Below, piece after piece: positions 1 to 8,421 of a stretch of DNA of 64,000 nucleotides. The first letter of the stretch is position 1; each line of letters opens with the position of its first letter. Source of the DNA: Psychrobacter arcticus 273-4 (GTDB lineage: Bacteria; Pseudomonadota; Gammaproteobacteria; Pseudomonadales; Moraxellaceae); contig NC_007204.1 of the NCBI RefSeq assembly GCF_000012305.1, positions 1,550,001 to 1,614,000 on the forward strand. The letters are read 5' to 3'. The position numbers and the translations under genes were made by a program. The notes beneath the pieces were generated by a model. It saw only the letters and a program-made list of their open reading frames with translations, was not told the origin of the DNA and did not search any database.

Positions 1-438
1 GGCAATGAAGATGATATCCGTATCTTTGACTGCGGCTTGTAGCTCGTGACTATATTTTAGGCGATCATCAAGCTTATAGCCTGGCAAATATTTTTTATTC
101 ATTTGCGATTTTGCCATCGCTTTGACGGTACGCTTATTACGTACCCAAAGCGTGGTATCGCAGCCATTGCGTGCCGCTAAGTTTGCCATGGCTGTGCCAA
201 AGCTGCCACCGCCTAAGACCACCAAACGCAGCTTGGTCGGATTATTATGTATCTCTGCCATATTTTTTGCCACTGCGGATTCTACCGCACTTGGATTTAA
301 CTTTTTGCGTCCAATGCCAGATTTGGTGGCACGCTCAATGATACCAGACAACAATTTATTTTGTTTTTCAGCCATTTTTTGCTCAGCTTGAGTACTGTCT
401 ACATTGGTATCTGTGCTTTTGTCATTAGCGCTTGTCAT
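1..438 (-). CDS. gpsA: NAD(P)H-dependent glycerol-3-phosphate dehydrogenase, N-terminal part (cut by window edge)
   Basis: Makes sn-glycerol 3-phosphate from dihydroxyacetone phosphate for phospholipid synthesis, in the cytosol. The ATG is at 438-436, and the frame stays open to base 1, so about 146 residues are seen. After a polar N-terminal extension of some 65 residues comes the nucleotide-binding start LVVLGGGSFGTAMANLAARNG, followed by a W-V-R-N-K stretch and KYLPGYKLDD, typical of GpsA. The long extension before the Rossmann fold is unusual; most GpsA proteins begin within about 10 residues of it. The C-terminal catalytic domain is outside the window. The call is from family recognition and is firm for the part present. 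Confidence 0.9.
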   Translation of the reverse strand, partial: MTSANDKSTDTNVDSTQAEQKMAEKQNKLLSGIIERATKSGIGRKKLNPSAVESAVAKNMAEIHNNPTKLRLVVLGGGSFGTAMANLAARNGCDTTLWVRNKRTVKAMAKSQMNKKYLPGYKLDDRLKYSHELQAAVKDTDIIFIA

Positions 439-592
439 ATGTTTTATCCGTGTTAACTGACTTTGTGATCAATTGATTTATGCTGAGTATACAGTGAGAG
501 TAGCAAAATTTATGAACAATTATTTGTACAAACTAGTAGTATTCTTTACGCTACCAGCTCCGCCAAACAGCCATTTTCGTTAAGTCATTACT

Positions 593-730
593 TATAGTTG
601 AAATACTTTAAAGTCGCTACCGTATTGCTGGTGTCATTTTTTTGCAGCCTCTGTCTGCGTAGACACAGCAAGCAAGAAAAATTTGCACCAGTAGTACGTG
701 TTGTATCGATATTACTTTTCACCGACTATA
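593..730 (+). repeat. 138-bp palindromic element, copy 1 (forward)
   Basis: First of 12 related copies in the window. It starts TATAGTTGAAATAC and ends CACCGACTATA, and the centre carries GCAGCCTCTGTCTGCG and CACAGCAAGCAAG. It is slightly diverged (GTGTCATTTTT in the left arm, TAGACACAG in the centre). It lies between the gpsA start and the nitroreductase stop. Confidence 0.95.
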
Positions 731-773
731 GCTGTGCTCTTGGTTGCCCACTATGTTACTGCAATAAAGACAT

Positions 774-1433
774 TTATTGCTCAAAGCGTGTCAGTGGTTC
801 AATATCAATTGGCTTGCGCGTTGGCATATCACAAGGACTGCTGCCGGTATAAACAAAAGCCGTGACATAATCATCCGCATCTACATCAAAATACGCTTTA
901 ACAGCAGGCTCATTACAGAGTAAACCAGTACGCCAAACGGTACTAAAACCCTGCGCTTTTAACGCTAAAATAAGGTTTTGAACCGCCGCACCCACACTGA
1001 GCACCTGCTCAAAGGGCGGCACTTTTTTATGCGCTTGCATCTGCGTGACGACAGTAATAATAACGGGCGCACGTAATGGCATGTTATAAGTTTGTTGCCG
1101 TGATTTTTCAGACAGTGTCTCGCCTGTTTGAGCCGCTTGCGCTTCAGCTGCCGCCAAAAATGCACGACCCAATTCATGACGCGCATTGCCTTGTGTGACG
1201 ATAAAGCGCCACGGTTGTAGTTTCTTATGATCTGGGGCGGTCACTGCGCAATCGATAGCGGCTTTTATCTGGCTTTCTGTCGGCGCAGGGATACTCAGAT
1301 TACCGATACTGCGTCTCGATTTAATCCAATTGATCAATTGTTCATCGGTCACTTGTGAGTTGGTTACTATCGGGCTTTCGGTATTGTTTGGCTCATCACT
1401 GTTATTATCCCTATACTCTTCAGAGATACTCAT
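774..1433 (-). CDS. YdjA-like nitroreductase family protein
   Basis: An FMN-dependent NAD(P)H oxidoreductase of the nitroreductase superfamily, 219 residues. After a polar N-terminal leader of about 30 residues come SRRSIGNLSIP, the start of the family fold, and APDHKKLQPWRF, the substrate/FMN-contacting motif found in E. coli YdjA. Near the C-terminus are GFSTVWRTGLL and GSSPCDMPTRKP. The start is supported by an AAGGA box 7 bases upstream of the ATG. YdjA-type proteins are small, single-domain and homodimeric; the physiological substrate is unknown. No partner gene is apparent. The family is clear, the substrate is not. Confidence 0.88.
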   Translation of the reverse strand: MSISEEYRDNNSDEPNNTESPIVTNSQVTDEQLINWIKSRRSIGNLSIPAPTESQIKAAIDCAVTAPDHKKLQPWRFIVTQGNARHELGRAFLAAAEAQAAQTGETLSEKSRQQTYNMPLRAPVIITVVTQMQAHKKVPPFEQVLSVGAAVQNLILALKAQGFSTVWRTGLLCNEPAVKAYFDVDADDYVTAFVYTGSSPCDMPTRKPIDIEPLTRFEQ

Positions 1434-1498
1434 GATTTATCCTTATTCATTATTATATGTGTGTAGCTATTAAGCATATTTACCCATTATGATAAAAT

Positions 1499-2620
1499 CT
1501 ATGCAGCATCCAAATTTTCTGTACGATGCGCCATTTTTAGATAATCTTCTGACTGCATCTCAAGCAGGCGCGAACGTGTACGCTCTATCTCAAACGCCAA
1601 TTTCTCTCCTTGATATAGCTCAAGAATCGGCTGCTGCGCGCGCACCAATAATTTGACGCGGCGATCATAAAACTCATCGACCAAGTAAATAAAGCGTCGT
1701 GTTGGGTCACGTAAATCATCATCTAGCGCTGGCACTGCATTGATGAGTACGGTGCTAAACTGCTTGGCAATTTCGATAAAATCAGATGCCGAACGCGGCT
1801 CCATACATAAATGACGGAAATCGCAGAATAAGATGTCATCGGTGCGCGCATTAATTCTGATTTCACGACCATTTACAGTAATAGGCTCATTGCTAAATTT
1901 TTGATTATTAGACAAGCTGGCAAAACGGTTGGCGAGCCAGTGATGATTGGCTTTGGTCATGGGCGACTCGTATAGCTCTGCTTGTTGCAATACACGCAAG
2001 CGATAATCAATACCAGAGTCAATATTCATAACGCTGGTATGATTCTCAACTTCGGCAATAGCAGGCATAAAGCGATCACGATGCAAGCCATCTTTATAGA
2101 GTCCTGATGGCTCAATATTTGACGTCGCCACCAACGTAATGCCACGATTGAATAGCATAGTGAACAAATCACCTAAAATCATGGCATCAGAGACGTTGGA
2201 GACAAAAAACTCATCAAAACAGATAATCACCGCTTCGGCATAAATGATATCAGCGACTTTTTCTAACGGATCGCTCTCACCTTGCAGCTTATGTAACTCT
2301 TGATGTACCCGCTGCATAAAATGATGAAAATGTTGACGCATCTTGCGCTCAATGGTCAATGAATCATAAAACATGTCCATCATCCATGTTTTACCACGTC
2401 CTACCCCGCCCCACATATACAAACCTTTGGGTGCAACAGGCTTTGCTTTTAAAAAACTAAAAAAGCCTTTTTTTTGTACCGCGCTATCATTGAGCTGATG
2501 GTAAAGACCATCCAAGTAACTCATGGCCAAATACTGCTGCTCATCTCGAGTAAACTCATCCGTGCTGATGGCTTGCTCATAACGCTGTAAGGGAGATAAA
2601 CTCATAATACGACTCATCAT
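1499..2620 (-). CDS. zapE: Cell division protein ZapE (AFG1-like ATPase)
   Basis: A P-loop ATPase of the AFG1/ZapE family, 373 residues, which in E. coli associates with the Z-ring during late division. The Walker A is GGVGRGKTWMMD (about residues 72-83) and the Walker B region is IICFDEFFVSNVSDA. Further on is the R-F-I-Y-L-V-D-E-F-Y-D block typical of the family's C-terminal half. Length matches the family (about 360-380). Three nearby Met codons (residues 1, 2 and 6) make the exact start uncertain, and no strong ribosome binding site decides it. It is transcribed toward the nitroreductase gene, about 65 bases away, so co-transcription is possible. Confidence 0.93.
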   Translation of the reverse strand: MMSRIMSLSPLQRYEQAISTDEFTRDEQQYLAMSYLDGLYHQLNDSAVQKKGFFSFLKAKPVAPKGLYMWGGVGRGKTWMMDMFYDSLTIERKMRQHFHHFMQRVHQELHKLQGESDPLEKVADIIYAEAVIICFDEFFVSNVSDAMILGDLFTMLFNRGITLVATSNIEPSGLYKDGLHRDRFMPAIAEVENHTSVMNIDSGIDYRLRVLQQAELYESPMTKANHHWLANRFASLSNNQKFSNEPITVNGREIRINARTDDILFCDFRHLCMEPRSASDFIEIAKQFSTVLINAVPALDDDLRDPTRRFIYLVDEFYDRRVKLLVRAQQPILELYQGEKLAFEIERTRSRLLEMQSEDYLKMAHRTENLDAA

Positions 2621-2799
2621 TAAACAAAATAAATATCAGAATAAAGTGTTGATACCGACAATCGTTACTAACTTATGATTTTTACACTGAGATAGTAACA
2701 ACTGGTCTATCAGAATGGCTTATCACGACCATTCTTTAGGTTAACACAGCTTAAGGTCGTACAAATAATCTGTTAAATCTATCAACATAGATGAATACT

Positions 2800-2838
2800 G
2801 ATTAACGCAAAGCCATTTTAAGTGGTTTTGCGCTAATC
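2800..2838. repeat. 16-bp near-perfect inverted repeat (hairpin)
   Basis: The arms 2800-2815 and 2823-2838 pair at all 16 positions if two G.U pairs are allowed, with a 7-base loop. There is no T-run on either side, so it is not a classic intrinsic terminator. It sits between the hydrolase stop and the zapE start, 17 bases from repeat copy 2. Confidence 0.6.
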
Positions 2839-2855
2839 AAACACTTTCTCGCTAA

Positions 2856-2998
2856 TATAGTCAAAATACCCTAAAAACGCCACGGTACTGCTGGTATAAA
2901 TTTTTTGCAGCCTCTGTCTGCGTAGGCACAGCAAGCAAGAAAAATTAATACCAGTAGTACATAATGTATCGATATGACTTTTTACTGACCATACTATA
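2856..2998 (+). repeat. Palindromic element, copy 2 (forward, diverged, 143 bp)
   Basis: The most diverged copy. It begins TATAGTCAAAATACC and ends CCATACTATA. The core GCAGCCTCTGTCTGCG is intact. The arms differ from the other copies in a matched way: GGTG in the left arm is GGTA here, and CACC in the right arm is TACC, so pairing is kept. Its right end overlaps the stop codon (2994-2996) of the neighbouring hydrolase gene. Confidence 0.92.
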
Positions 2999-3653
2999 TA
3001 TCGCCGTTATCAGTATGCTGCTCTAATAGTTTTTTCAGCTCAGACAGGCGCCCATGAAAAAAGTGCCCAGCACCATCGACGATACTGACGTCAATCCCCA
3101 AGCGCTCAGCAAAATCTTGCATGCTACTTGGGTCAATGACTTCATCTGCATTACCATAAATCTCAAAGGTTCTATCAGCGGGCAAGTCTATATCACTGCT
3201 GTCATTTTTTTCAACTGATGGAGCAATCAGAGCAATCTTTGATATCTCAAAATCATCCAGCCCCCATATGTGCGGCGACACCAGCACTTGCTCAGCCACT
3301 CGCGCCGTCACATAACCACCAAAGGAGAAGCCGCCAAGCCACAATTTGCGTGCAGAGGTTTGCTCTGCAATCCATTGTAGCACGGTCATTGCATCGACTA
3401 CCTCCCCATCGGCATAATCATGCTCACCTGTCGACTGCCCCACACCGCGAAAGTTAAAACGTACCACGTGCATACCATTGTCACGAGCAAAGCGGTACAT
3501 GGTCGTAACCACTTTATTGTTCATCGTACCATCGAACAACGGATTGGGATGACAAAGCAGTGCCACTGTATCCGTATTTGGGTCATTAGGATTGTTTTGT
3601 TGCCATAGCGCGTCAACCTCTAACACGCCAGCAGGAGCGGGAATCAATTGCAT
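2994..3653 (-). CDS. Alpha/beta hydrolase (COG2945-like)
   Basis: A cytoplasmic alpha/beta hydrolase of 219 residues. The fold is seen in LLCHPNPLFDGTMNNKVV near the N-terminus, FNFRGVGQSTG, the nucleophile elbow GGFSFGGYV (Ser in G-x-S-x-G), an acidic residue in YGNADEVIDP and the catalytic His in GAGHFFHG. The start is placed at the ATG giving MQLIPAPAG, the usual family N-terminus. A TTG 33 bases further upstream is also possible, but its AGGA box is only 3 bases away. The TAG stop lies inside the end of repeat copy 2, so the last codons may have been set by that insertion. Substrate unknown. Confidence 0.85.
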   Translation of the reverse strand: MQLIPAPAGVLEVDALWQQNNPNDPNTDTVALLCHPNPLFDGTMNNKVVTTMYRFARDNGMHVVRFNFRGVGQSTGEHDYADGEVVDAMTVLQWIAEQTSARKLWLGGFSFGGYVTARVAEQVLVSPHIWGLDDFEISKIALIAPSVEKNDSSDIDLPADRTFEIYGNADEVIDPSSMQDFAERLGIDVSIVDGAGHFFHGRLSELKKLLEQHTDNGDI

Positions 3654-3686
3654 ATAGTACTTATTAATTAAGAATGAATAACTCAA

Positions 3687-4068
3687 TTATCCTAGATATG
3701 GTTTATATTTCAAGTGATTTGCTGTGTATTGCCACTATCTATCAACTTTTTTATTATTAATCATAAAATATTATCAAAAAAATATAGCAGACAGGCATAG
3801 CTTGCGACTTCTGGATAAACTCAACATATCTTTATGACCGTCTATTGCGGTAGGCAATATAAGCGCAATACCGAACACAATAACCGCCTAGACACTCAAT
3901 ACATGAATAGAGTAAATTCATCCTGTCTGTTAAAGCCTTTATTCATTATTCATTATTCATTGTCACATTGTCACATTGCTTCACTGTTTGATAAAAGCTT
4001 TAACGTATTTATGTGTCACTTTTAGGTTTACGCTTTTATTTTTAATTTACTGAAATTAGGAATCACTT
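3687..4068. other. Gene-free stretch with short tandem repeats
   Basis: An A/T-rich interval between divergent genes (hydrolase on minus, lipoprotein on plus). It holds three tandem copies of the 7-mer ATTCATT (3941-3961) followed by two copies of the 8-mer GTCACATT (3962-3977). A short open frame from 3834 to 4025 has no recognisable features and is not called. Confidence 0.6.
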
Positions 4069-4437
4069 ATGAAGACTTTTAATAAAACGGCTACTTTAGC
4101 GGCAACTTTAGTCGCTGCACTCGCTTTGAGCGCCTGTCAAACCACTCCATCATCTCCGGTTATTCAACGCGCCAACTCTCTTTATGAGACGACCGGTATC
4201 GCCAATACCAAAATAAAGGCTCAGCAAAACGCACTGGATAGCGCTAATACTACTTGCCGAGGCAAACAGGTCATTATCGTTGAGGACCAGGTGAAATATA
4301 ATGGCATTTTAAATGAGAGTACAGGGCGTATGATTGGTCAAGCGAGTGCCGTTCTCGGTACCATCCTTGGTACGGGTTCGCCAAATTTATCACGTGATGA
4401 TGACTATGAATATATGATCAGTTTCCGCTGTCAATAA
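4069..4437 (+). CDS. Small putative lipoprotein
   Basis: 122 residues. The N-terminus MKTFNKTATLAATLVAALAL followed by SAC is a signal peptide with a lipobox (L-S-A-C), so the mature protein should begin at Cys23 as a lipoprotein. A second Cys pair (in TTCRGK and at FRCQ, the C-terminus) could form a disulfide. A hydrophobic GQASAVLGTILGTG segment lies at about residues 90-103. The start is supported by TTAGGA upstream of ATG. I do not recognise the family. The gene is monocistronic, with a good terminator about 65 bases downstream. Confidence 0.75.
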   Translation: MKTFNKTATLAATLVAALALSACQTTPSSPVIQRANSLYETTGIANTKIKAQQNALDSANTTCRGKQVIIVEDQVKYNGILNESTGRMIGQASAVLGTILGTGSPNLSRDDDYEYMISFRCQ

Positions 4438-4500
4438 GCCATGTCGTAAAGCTGCAATTATACATAGGCATAGATAGGCAGTATATTAAAGGCAATCTAG

Positions 4501-4562
4501 AGCCAATAAGCTTGCGATAAAGATATAATATCAATCGCTGCTTGTTGGCTTTGCTTTTTGTG
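4501..4562 (+). terminator. Intrinsic terminator after the lipoprotein gene
   Basis: The arms 4501-4511 and 4540-4550 pair over 11 positions with one G.U pair. They are followed by TTGCTTTTTG. The loop is long (28 bases). Confidence 0.55.
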
Positions 4563-4648
4563 CAGAAGCTTTTGGGTTAAACTACCCTATCTCGTCTTTT
4601 ACTTTGCCTAGCCGGTCTCTAAGCCCTCATTACCTTTGGTCTATTATT

Positions 4649-6199
4649 ATGCGCAAACCCAATCTTTCAAGTACCAAGCACACTAAAGTATTAGCGCCTG
4701 CCAAAGATTTAGCGACCTTGGAGGCAGAACTAGCAGAAAAAGAAAACAGTCTAGAAGGTAACTTAGAAGATACCGTCCTGTGCCTTAGTGATTACTTGTC
4801 AGCGGTCGACATGGTGATCAAGCAGACCTTTAATCACCGTGTCTGGGTCAAAGCTGAGATTCGAAATTTATCCAGTAAAGGTGGGCATTATTACTTTGAA
4901 TTAGCAGAAAAAGATGACGACGGCAAAGTCATTGCCAGCTGCCGTGGTAACCTGTGGCGCTTTAAAGCCGTGCGTGTCTTAGCCAAATTTGAGCGGGCAA
5001 CGGGTATGCCACTGGATCGCGATTTAACGGTTTTATTAAAAGTATCGGCAGGCTTCCATGCGCAGTATGGCTTTTCGCTCACCATTGAAGATATTGACCC
5101 CAGCTATACGTTAGGCGATTTGGCGCGTCAATATGCTGAGATGGTCGACCGCTTGGCAGGTGAAGGACTATTACACCTTAATCAGCAGCTGCCCACCCCG
5201 TTTGATATCGAGCATGTATTGGTCATCGCTCCTGAAAAAGCAGCAGGGCTAGGCGATTTTCAAGCGGACGCCAATAGACTCGCTAGTACAGGCGCTTGTC
5301 ATTTTCATTATCATAACGCCACGTTTCAAGGCAATCATGCCCCAGCGGAAATACGCCAAGCAATCATCAGCGCCCAGCAGCAATTTCAAGATATCTATCA
5401 GCGTCTACCAGACTTATTAGTAATTATTCGAGGAGGTGGCGCTGTCGGTGACTTGGCCTATCTGAACGATTATGAGCTTGCCGCTTTAGTTGCTGAACAG
5501 CCTATCCCTGTTTGGGTTGGGATTGGTCATGAGCGTGACAAAGTCATCTTAGATGAAGTTGCACATACTAGCTTTGATACACCATCCAAAGTTATTGCTG
5601 CTATCAGCGCTCACTTAGCACAGCTGGTCGCTCAAACTTTGCAATATCAAATGCAAATTAAACAAGCGGCTCAGCGTCAATTAAATACAGCGATGCAGCA
5701 GACCTCAAGGCAATTGAGCCAGATACAATCACAAACGATTGGTCAATTAACAGCACTACAAAAAGACAGTGCTTATGCGTGGCGTAGCATTCAACAAAGT
5801 GCAAATCGCCAAGTAAAGCAGGCAGCAAGACAAGCAAGCGAGCTGCATACACAGACTCAATCCTCTGTATATCAACAACTTTCACTCGCCTCTACTTATA
5901 GTAAAAGCCATCAGAAAACCATGATGCAAAGTGCTCAGCAGCAACTAATACAAGCACAGCGAAATAGTGAGCATCTGCGTGATATCGTACTTTTACATCG
6001 ACCGTCTCGCGTACTGAAGCAAGGCTATAGCATACTCACTGATGAAAAAGACAAACGAATACTGACCAGTAGCAACCAGCTTTACCCTGAGCAAACCATT
6101 CATATCGCCTTAAAAGACGGTAAAGCAAAAGCGCAGATTATTGACATTAAGATGAATAAAAAACCCACAGAATCCACAGAAGTTTCAACCTATAGTTGA
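4649..6199 (+). CDS. xseA: Exodeoxyribonuclease VII large subunit
   Basis: The catalytic and DNA-binding subunit of exonuclease VII, which degrades single-stranded DNA to oligonucleotides. An OB-fold comes first (RVWVKAEIRNLSSKGGHYYF, roughly residues 60-80 within it), then the core with GLGDFQADANR, IIRGGGAVGDLAYLND and VGIGHERDKVILDEVAH, and a Gln/Ala-rich coiled coil (about residues 345-465) that binds the small subunit. The ATG at 4649 gives 516 residues; a TTG at 4604 would add 15 that do not look family-like, and neither start has a clear ribosome binding site. The last three codons, TAT-AGT-TGA, are the first nine bases of repeat copy 3, so the C-terminus is defined by the element. Confidence 0.93.
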   Translation: MRKPNLSSTKHTKVLAPAKDLATLEAELAEKENSLEGNLEDTVLCLSDYLSAVDMVIKQTFNHRVWVKAEIRNLSSKGGHYYFELAEKDDDGKVIASCRGNLWRFKAVRVLAKFERATGMPLDRDLTVLLKVSAGFHAQYGFSLTIEDIDPSYTLGDLARQYAEMVDRLAGEGLLHLNQQLPTPFDIEHVLVIAPEKAAGLGDFQADANRLASTGACHFHYHNATFQGNHAPAEIRQAIISAQQQFQDIYQRLPDLLVIIRGGGAVGDLAYLNDYELAALVAEQPIPVWVGIGHERDKVILDEVAHTSFDTPSKVIAAISAHLAQLVAQTLQYQMQIKQAAQRQLNTAMQQTSRQLSQIQSQTIGQLTALQKDSAYAWRSIQQSANRQVKQAARQASELHTQTQSSVYQQLSLASTYSKSHQKTMMQSAQQQLIQAQRNSEHLRDIVLLHRPSRVLKQGYSILTDEKDKRILTSSNQLYPEQTIHIALKDGKAKAQIIDIKMNKKPTESTEVSTYS

Positions 6200-6328
6200 A
6201 ATACTTTAAAGTCACTACAGTACTACTGGTGTAAATTTTTTGCAGCCTCTGTCTGCGTAGGCACAGCAAGCAAGAAAAATTTGCACCAGTAGTACGTGTT
6301 GTATCGATATTACTTTTCACCGACTATA
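6191..6328 (+). repeat. 138-bp palindromic element, copy 3 (forward)
   Basis: Starts TATAGTTGAAATAC and ends CACCGACTATA. The left arm reads GTACTACTGG and the right arm CCAGTAGTAC, a perfect complement. It overlaps the last nine bases of xseA, including its stop codon, and separates xseA from xseB. Confidence 0.96.
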
Positions 6329-6387
6329 ACGCCATAATAATACTTCGCGATTATTTCTTACTTTTACTTTGAACATTAGGAAACCTT

Positions 6388-6633
6388 ATGACCACCCCTA
6401 CTCGTAAACGCAAAAAAGCCGCCCCAAAAACCTTTAAGGCGGCTTACGACATTCTAAAAAATAACGCGGCTGAATTGCAGCAACAAGATGAACCTGATAT
6501 TGATAATCTAATGACCACCGTTGAAGAGTCTATTGCCGCTTATCGCATTTGCGAGACTCGTATCAACGCAGTACAACAAGCATTAGATGCCGCCTTTGCT
6601 GAAGAAGATAAAACCGAAAAAACTCACAGCTAA
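6388..6633 (+). CDS. xseB: Exodeoxyribonuclease VII small subunit
   Basis: 81 residues, the usual size for XseB. The motif FKAAYDILKNNAAELQQQ followed by IDNLMTTVEESIAAYRIC is the family's two-helix region that packs on the XseA coiled coil, and QQALDAAF ends it. The N-terminus is Lys/Arg-rich. An AGGAAACC ribosome binding site lies upstream of the ATG. In many genomes xseA and xseB are adjacent or separate; here they are in tandem, 188 bases apart, with repeat copy 3 filling most of the gap. Any co-transcript would therefore carry the element's hairpin between the two cistrons. Confidence 0.9.
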   Translation: MTTPTRKRKKAAPKTFKAAYDILKNNAAELQQQDEPDIDNLMTTVEESIAAYRICETRINAVQQALDAAFAEEDKTEKTHS

Positions 6634-6642
6634 GCTGTTTTT

Positions 6643-7884
6643 CTATTCTGGCTCATCGACGTCAAACACTTGGCGCAGATAGGCAAGATAGGTATCATTA
6701 TTGATCATTGTCTTGCCTGGGCTATCAGACAGCTTAGCGACTGGCTGTCCATTACATTCAACCAATTTTAGAACGATATTTAACGGTGTGATGCCCATAT
6801 CATTGGTGAGATTGGTGCCAATACCAAAGCTGGTTTTAATTTGACCTTTAAAATATTGATGTAAATCCCACGCCTTATTCAGATCCAAGCCATCACTAAA
6901 GGTTAACACCTTAGTTCTTGGGTCTATTTTTAGCTTTTTATAATGGGCAATCGCCTTATCACCCCAAAGATACGGGTCGCCACTATCATGGCGCAGACCA
7001 TCAAAAAGCTTGGCAAAATACAAATCAAAATCACGTAAGAACGCATCCATGCCAACGACATCGGTCAGCGCAATACCCAAATCACCGCGATATTCGTGTA
7101 CCCAAGCCTCAAGCGCTGCTTTTTGTGAATCACGTAGGCGCACATCCAATGCCTGAAATGCCTGCATAAACTCATGTGCCATCGTACCAATTGGCGTCAT
7201 GCCAAGCTTTTTTGCCAAATAAACGTTGGAGGTGCCGCCCACTATTTTTGGTTCAGCCTTGTGCAAAGTTTCAACCACATGGGCTTGCCAGTCTTTATTA
7301 AACCGTCTACGTGTACCAAAATCAGCGACGATAAAAGGCGGAATATCACGGCTGTTGCCTGCTTGTTCGGCAGCATAACGATGCAATAATTCAACTTTTT
7401 CATCTAGGCGGCGCTGCCCTTCTTCAAGTACGCTAGCGTCGGTTAACGCCTTGAAATATAGCTCATTAACAATGGCTAGCACGAACACTTCGAAGAACAT
7501 CGCCTGAATCATCGGACCTTCGATATCGATAAATAGGCGACCTTTATCATCGGTAGTCACCGTGATAAAACGACGTTTTAACTTAAACAACTCCAAGTAA
7601 TCAACGAAGTCTGAACGCATAAAGCGTAAACCACGCAAGTATTCTAGTTCATCTTCTAAAAATCGCAGTTCACATAAGCTGTCTAGTTGTTTTTCTAATG
7701 CGTCTTTGATATCAGCAAGTGGATAAGCGGCATCTTTATTATTACGGCAGCGAAAGCGGTAGACACCATGAGTCTGCGGAAACTGATGTAGCATGGCTTG
7801 CAGCATGGTAAATTTGTACAAATCGTTATCAAGTAACGAGGTAATAATGGGCTCAAAAGTTGTAGAAGTATGGGTAACGGTCAT
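6643..7884 (-). CDS. pncB: Nicotinate phosphoribosyltransferase
   Basis: Converts nicotinate and PRPP to nicotinate mononucleotide in NAD salvage, with ATP hydrolysis. The 413 residues match the E. coli enzyme in length. Visible motifs are [17 protein letters not shown] at the N-terminus, [23 protein letters not shown], and [11 protein letters not shown], which carries the His that is phosphorylated in the family. Near the C-terminus is [12 protein letters not shown]. An AAGG box upstream of the ATG supports the start. It is convergent with xseB, with 9 bases between the stops. Confidence 0.95.
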   Translation of the reverse strand: MTVTHTSTTFEPIITSLLDNDLYKFTMLQAMLHQFPQTHGVYRFRCRNNKDAAYPLADIKDALEKQLDSLCELRFLEDELEYLRGLRFMRSDFVDYLELFKLKRRFITVTTDDKGRLFIDIEGPMIQAMFFEVFVLAIVNELYFKALTDASVLEEGQRRLDEKVELLHRYAAEQAGNSRDIPPFIVADFGTRRRFNKDWQAHVVETLHKAEPKIVGGTSNVYLAKKLGMTPIGTMAHEFMQAFQALDVRLRDSQKAALEAWVHEYRGDLGIALTDVVGMDAFLRDFDLYFAKLFDGLRHDSGDPYLWGDKAIAHYKKLKIDPRTKVLTFSDGLDLNKAWDLHQYFKGQIKTSFGIGTNLTNDMGITPLNIVLKLVECNGQPVAKLSDSPGKTMINNDTYLAYLRQVFDVDEPE

Positions 7885-8272
7885 GTTACAGCCTTAAATA
7901 CAAAGATGAAAGATCGCTAAACGAAGCAAGCGACAAAATAGGTGGACGTAACGATATAATATATTACTAATAGATAAATCATAAGCGTTTGAGTATAACG
8001 AAATTTAGGTTATTTTTCAGAGTTCACTATGCATTGCAGCAAAATTACTACGATTCATAGGGCTATTTACCACATTATAGTCGCCTATCACCTATAAAAA
8101 AGACGCTAAGAATTGAACTGACCCCTATAAGTTGGACACAACTTATAGGGGTCAGTTCACTCAGTAGATACTGTTAATTATAATATCGCTCACCATCATC
8201 TAATATGAGCGGAGCCTCATATCAGTTAACAGTTAGTAGCCATTGATTAAATAGTGACTACCTTAGAACAGC
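7885..8272. other. Gene-free stretch upstream of pncB
   Basis: A/T-rich DNA that must contain the pncB promoter. It holds one long perfect inverted repeat, listed separately. No open frame of interest was seen. Confidence 0.5.
8114..8159. repeat. 20-bp perfect inverted repeat resembling fused IS ends
   Basis: The arms 8114-8133 and 8140-8159 are perfect reverse complements of 20 bases, with a 6-base spacer GGACAC. Each arm reads TGAACTGACCCC then TATAAGTT, and the left arm continues GGACA. A start of TGA-CTGACCCC-AAGTTGGACA resembles, from memory, terminal inverted repeats of IS3-family elements of the IS150 group. No transposase is present. It could also act as a strong hairpin. Confidence 0.55.
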
Positions 8273-8410
8273 TATAGTCGGTGAAAAGTAATATCGATAC
8301 AACACGTATTACTGGTGCAAATTTTTCTTGCTTGCTGTGCCTACGCAGACAGAGGCTGCAAAAAATTTACACCAGCAATACGGTAGCGACTTTAAAGTAT
8401 TTCAACTATA
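8273..8410 (-). repeat. 138-bp palindromic element, copy 4 (reverse)
   Basis: On the plus strand it begins TATAGTCGGTGAAAAG and ends TTCAACTATA, so it is inverted relative to copy 3. It ends 11 bases before the aldehyde dehydrogenase stop codon and forms a direct-repeat pair with copy 5. Confidence 0.96.
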
Positions 8411-8421
8411 TTTTAAAAATA

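Noticed and set aside
122..391. Plus-strand frame of 89 codons
   Set aside because: It is antisense to the gpsA coding frame and has no domain or ribosome binding site.
598..852. Plus-strand frame of 84 codons
   Set aside because: It is mostly repeat copy 1 translated, running antisense into the nitroreductase gene.
3834..4025. Plus-strand frame of 63 codons
   Set aside because: Runs through short tandem repeats, with no ribosome binding site or recognisable feature.
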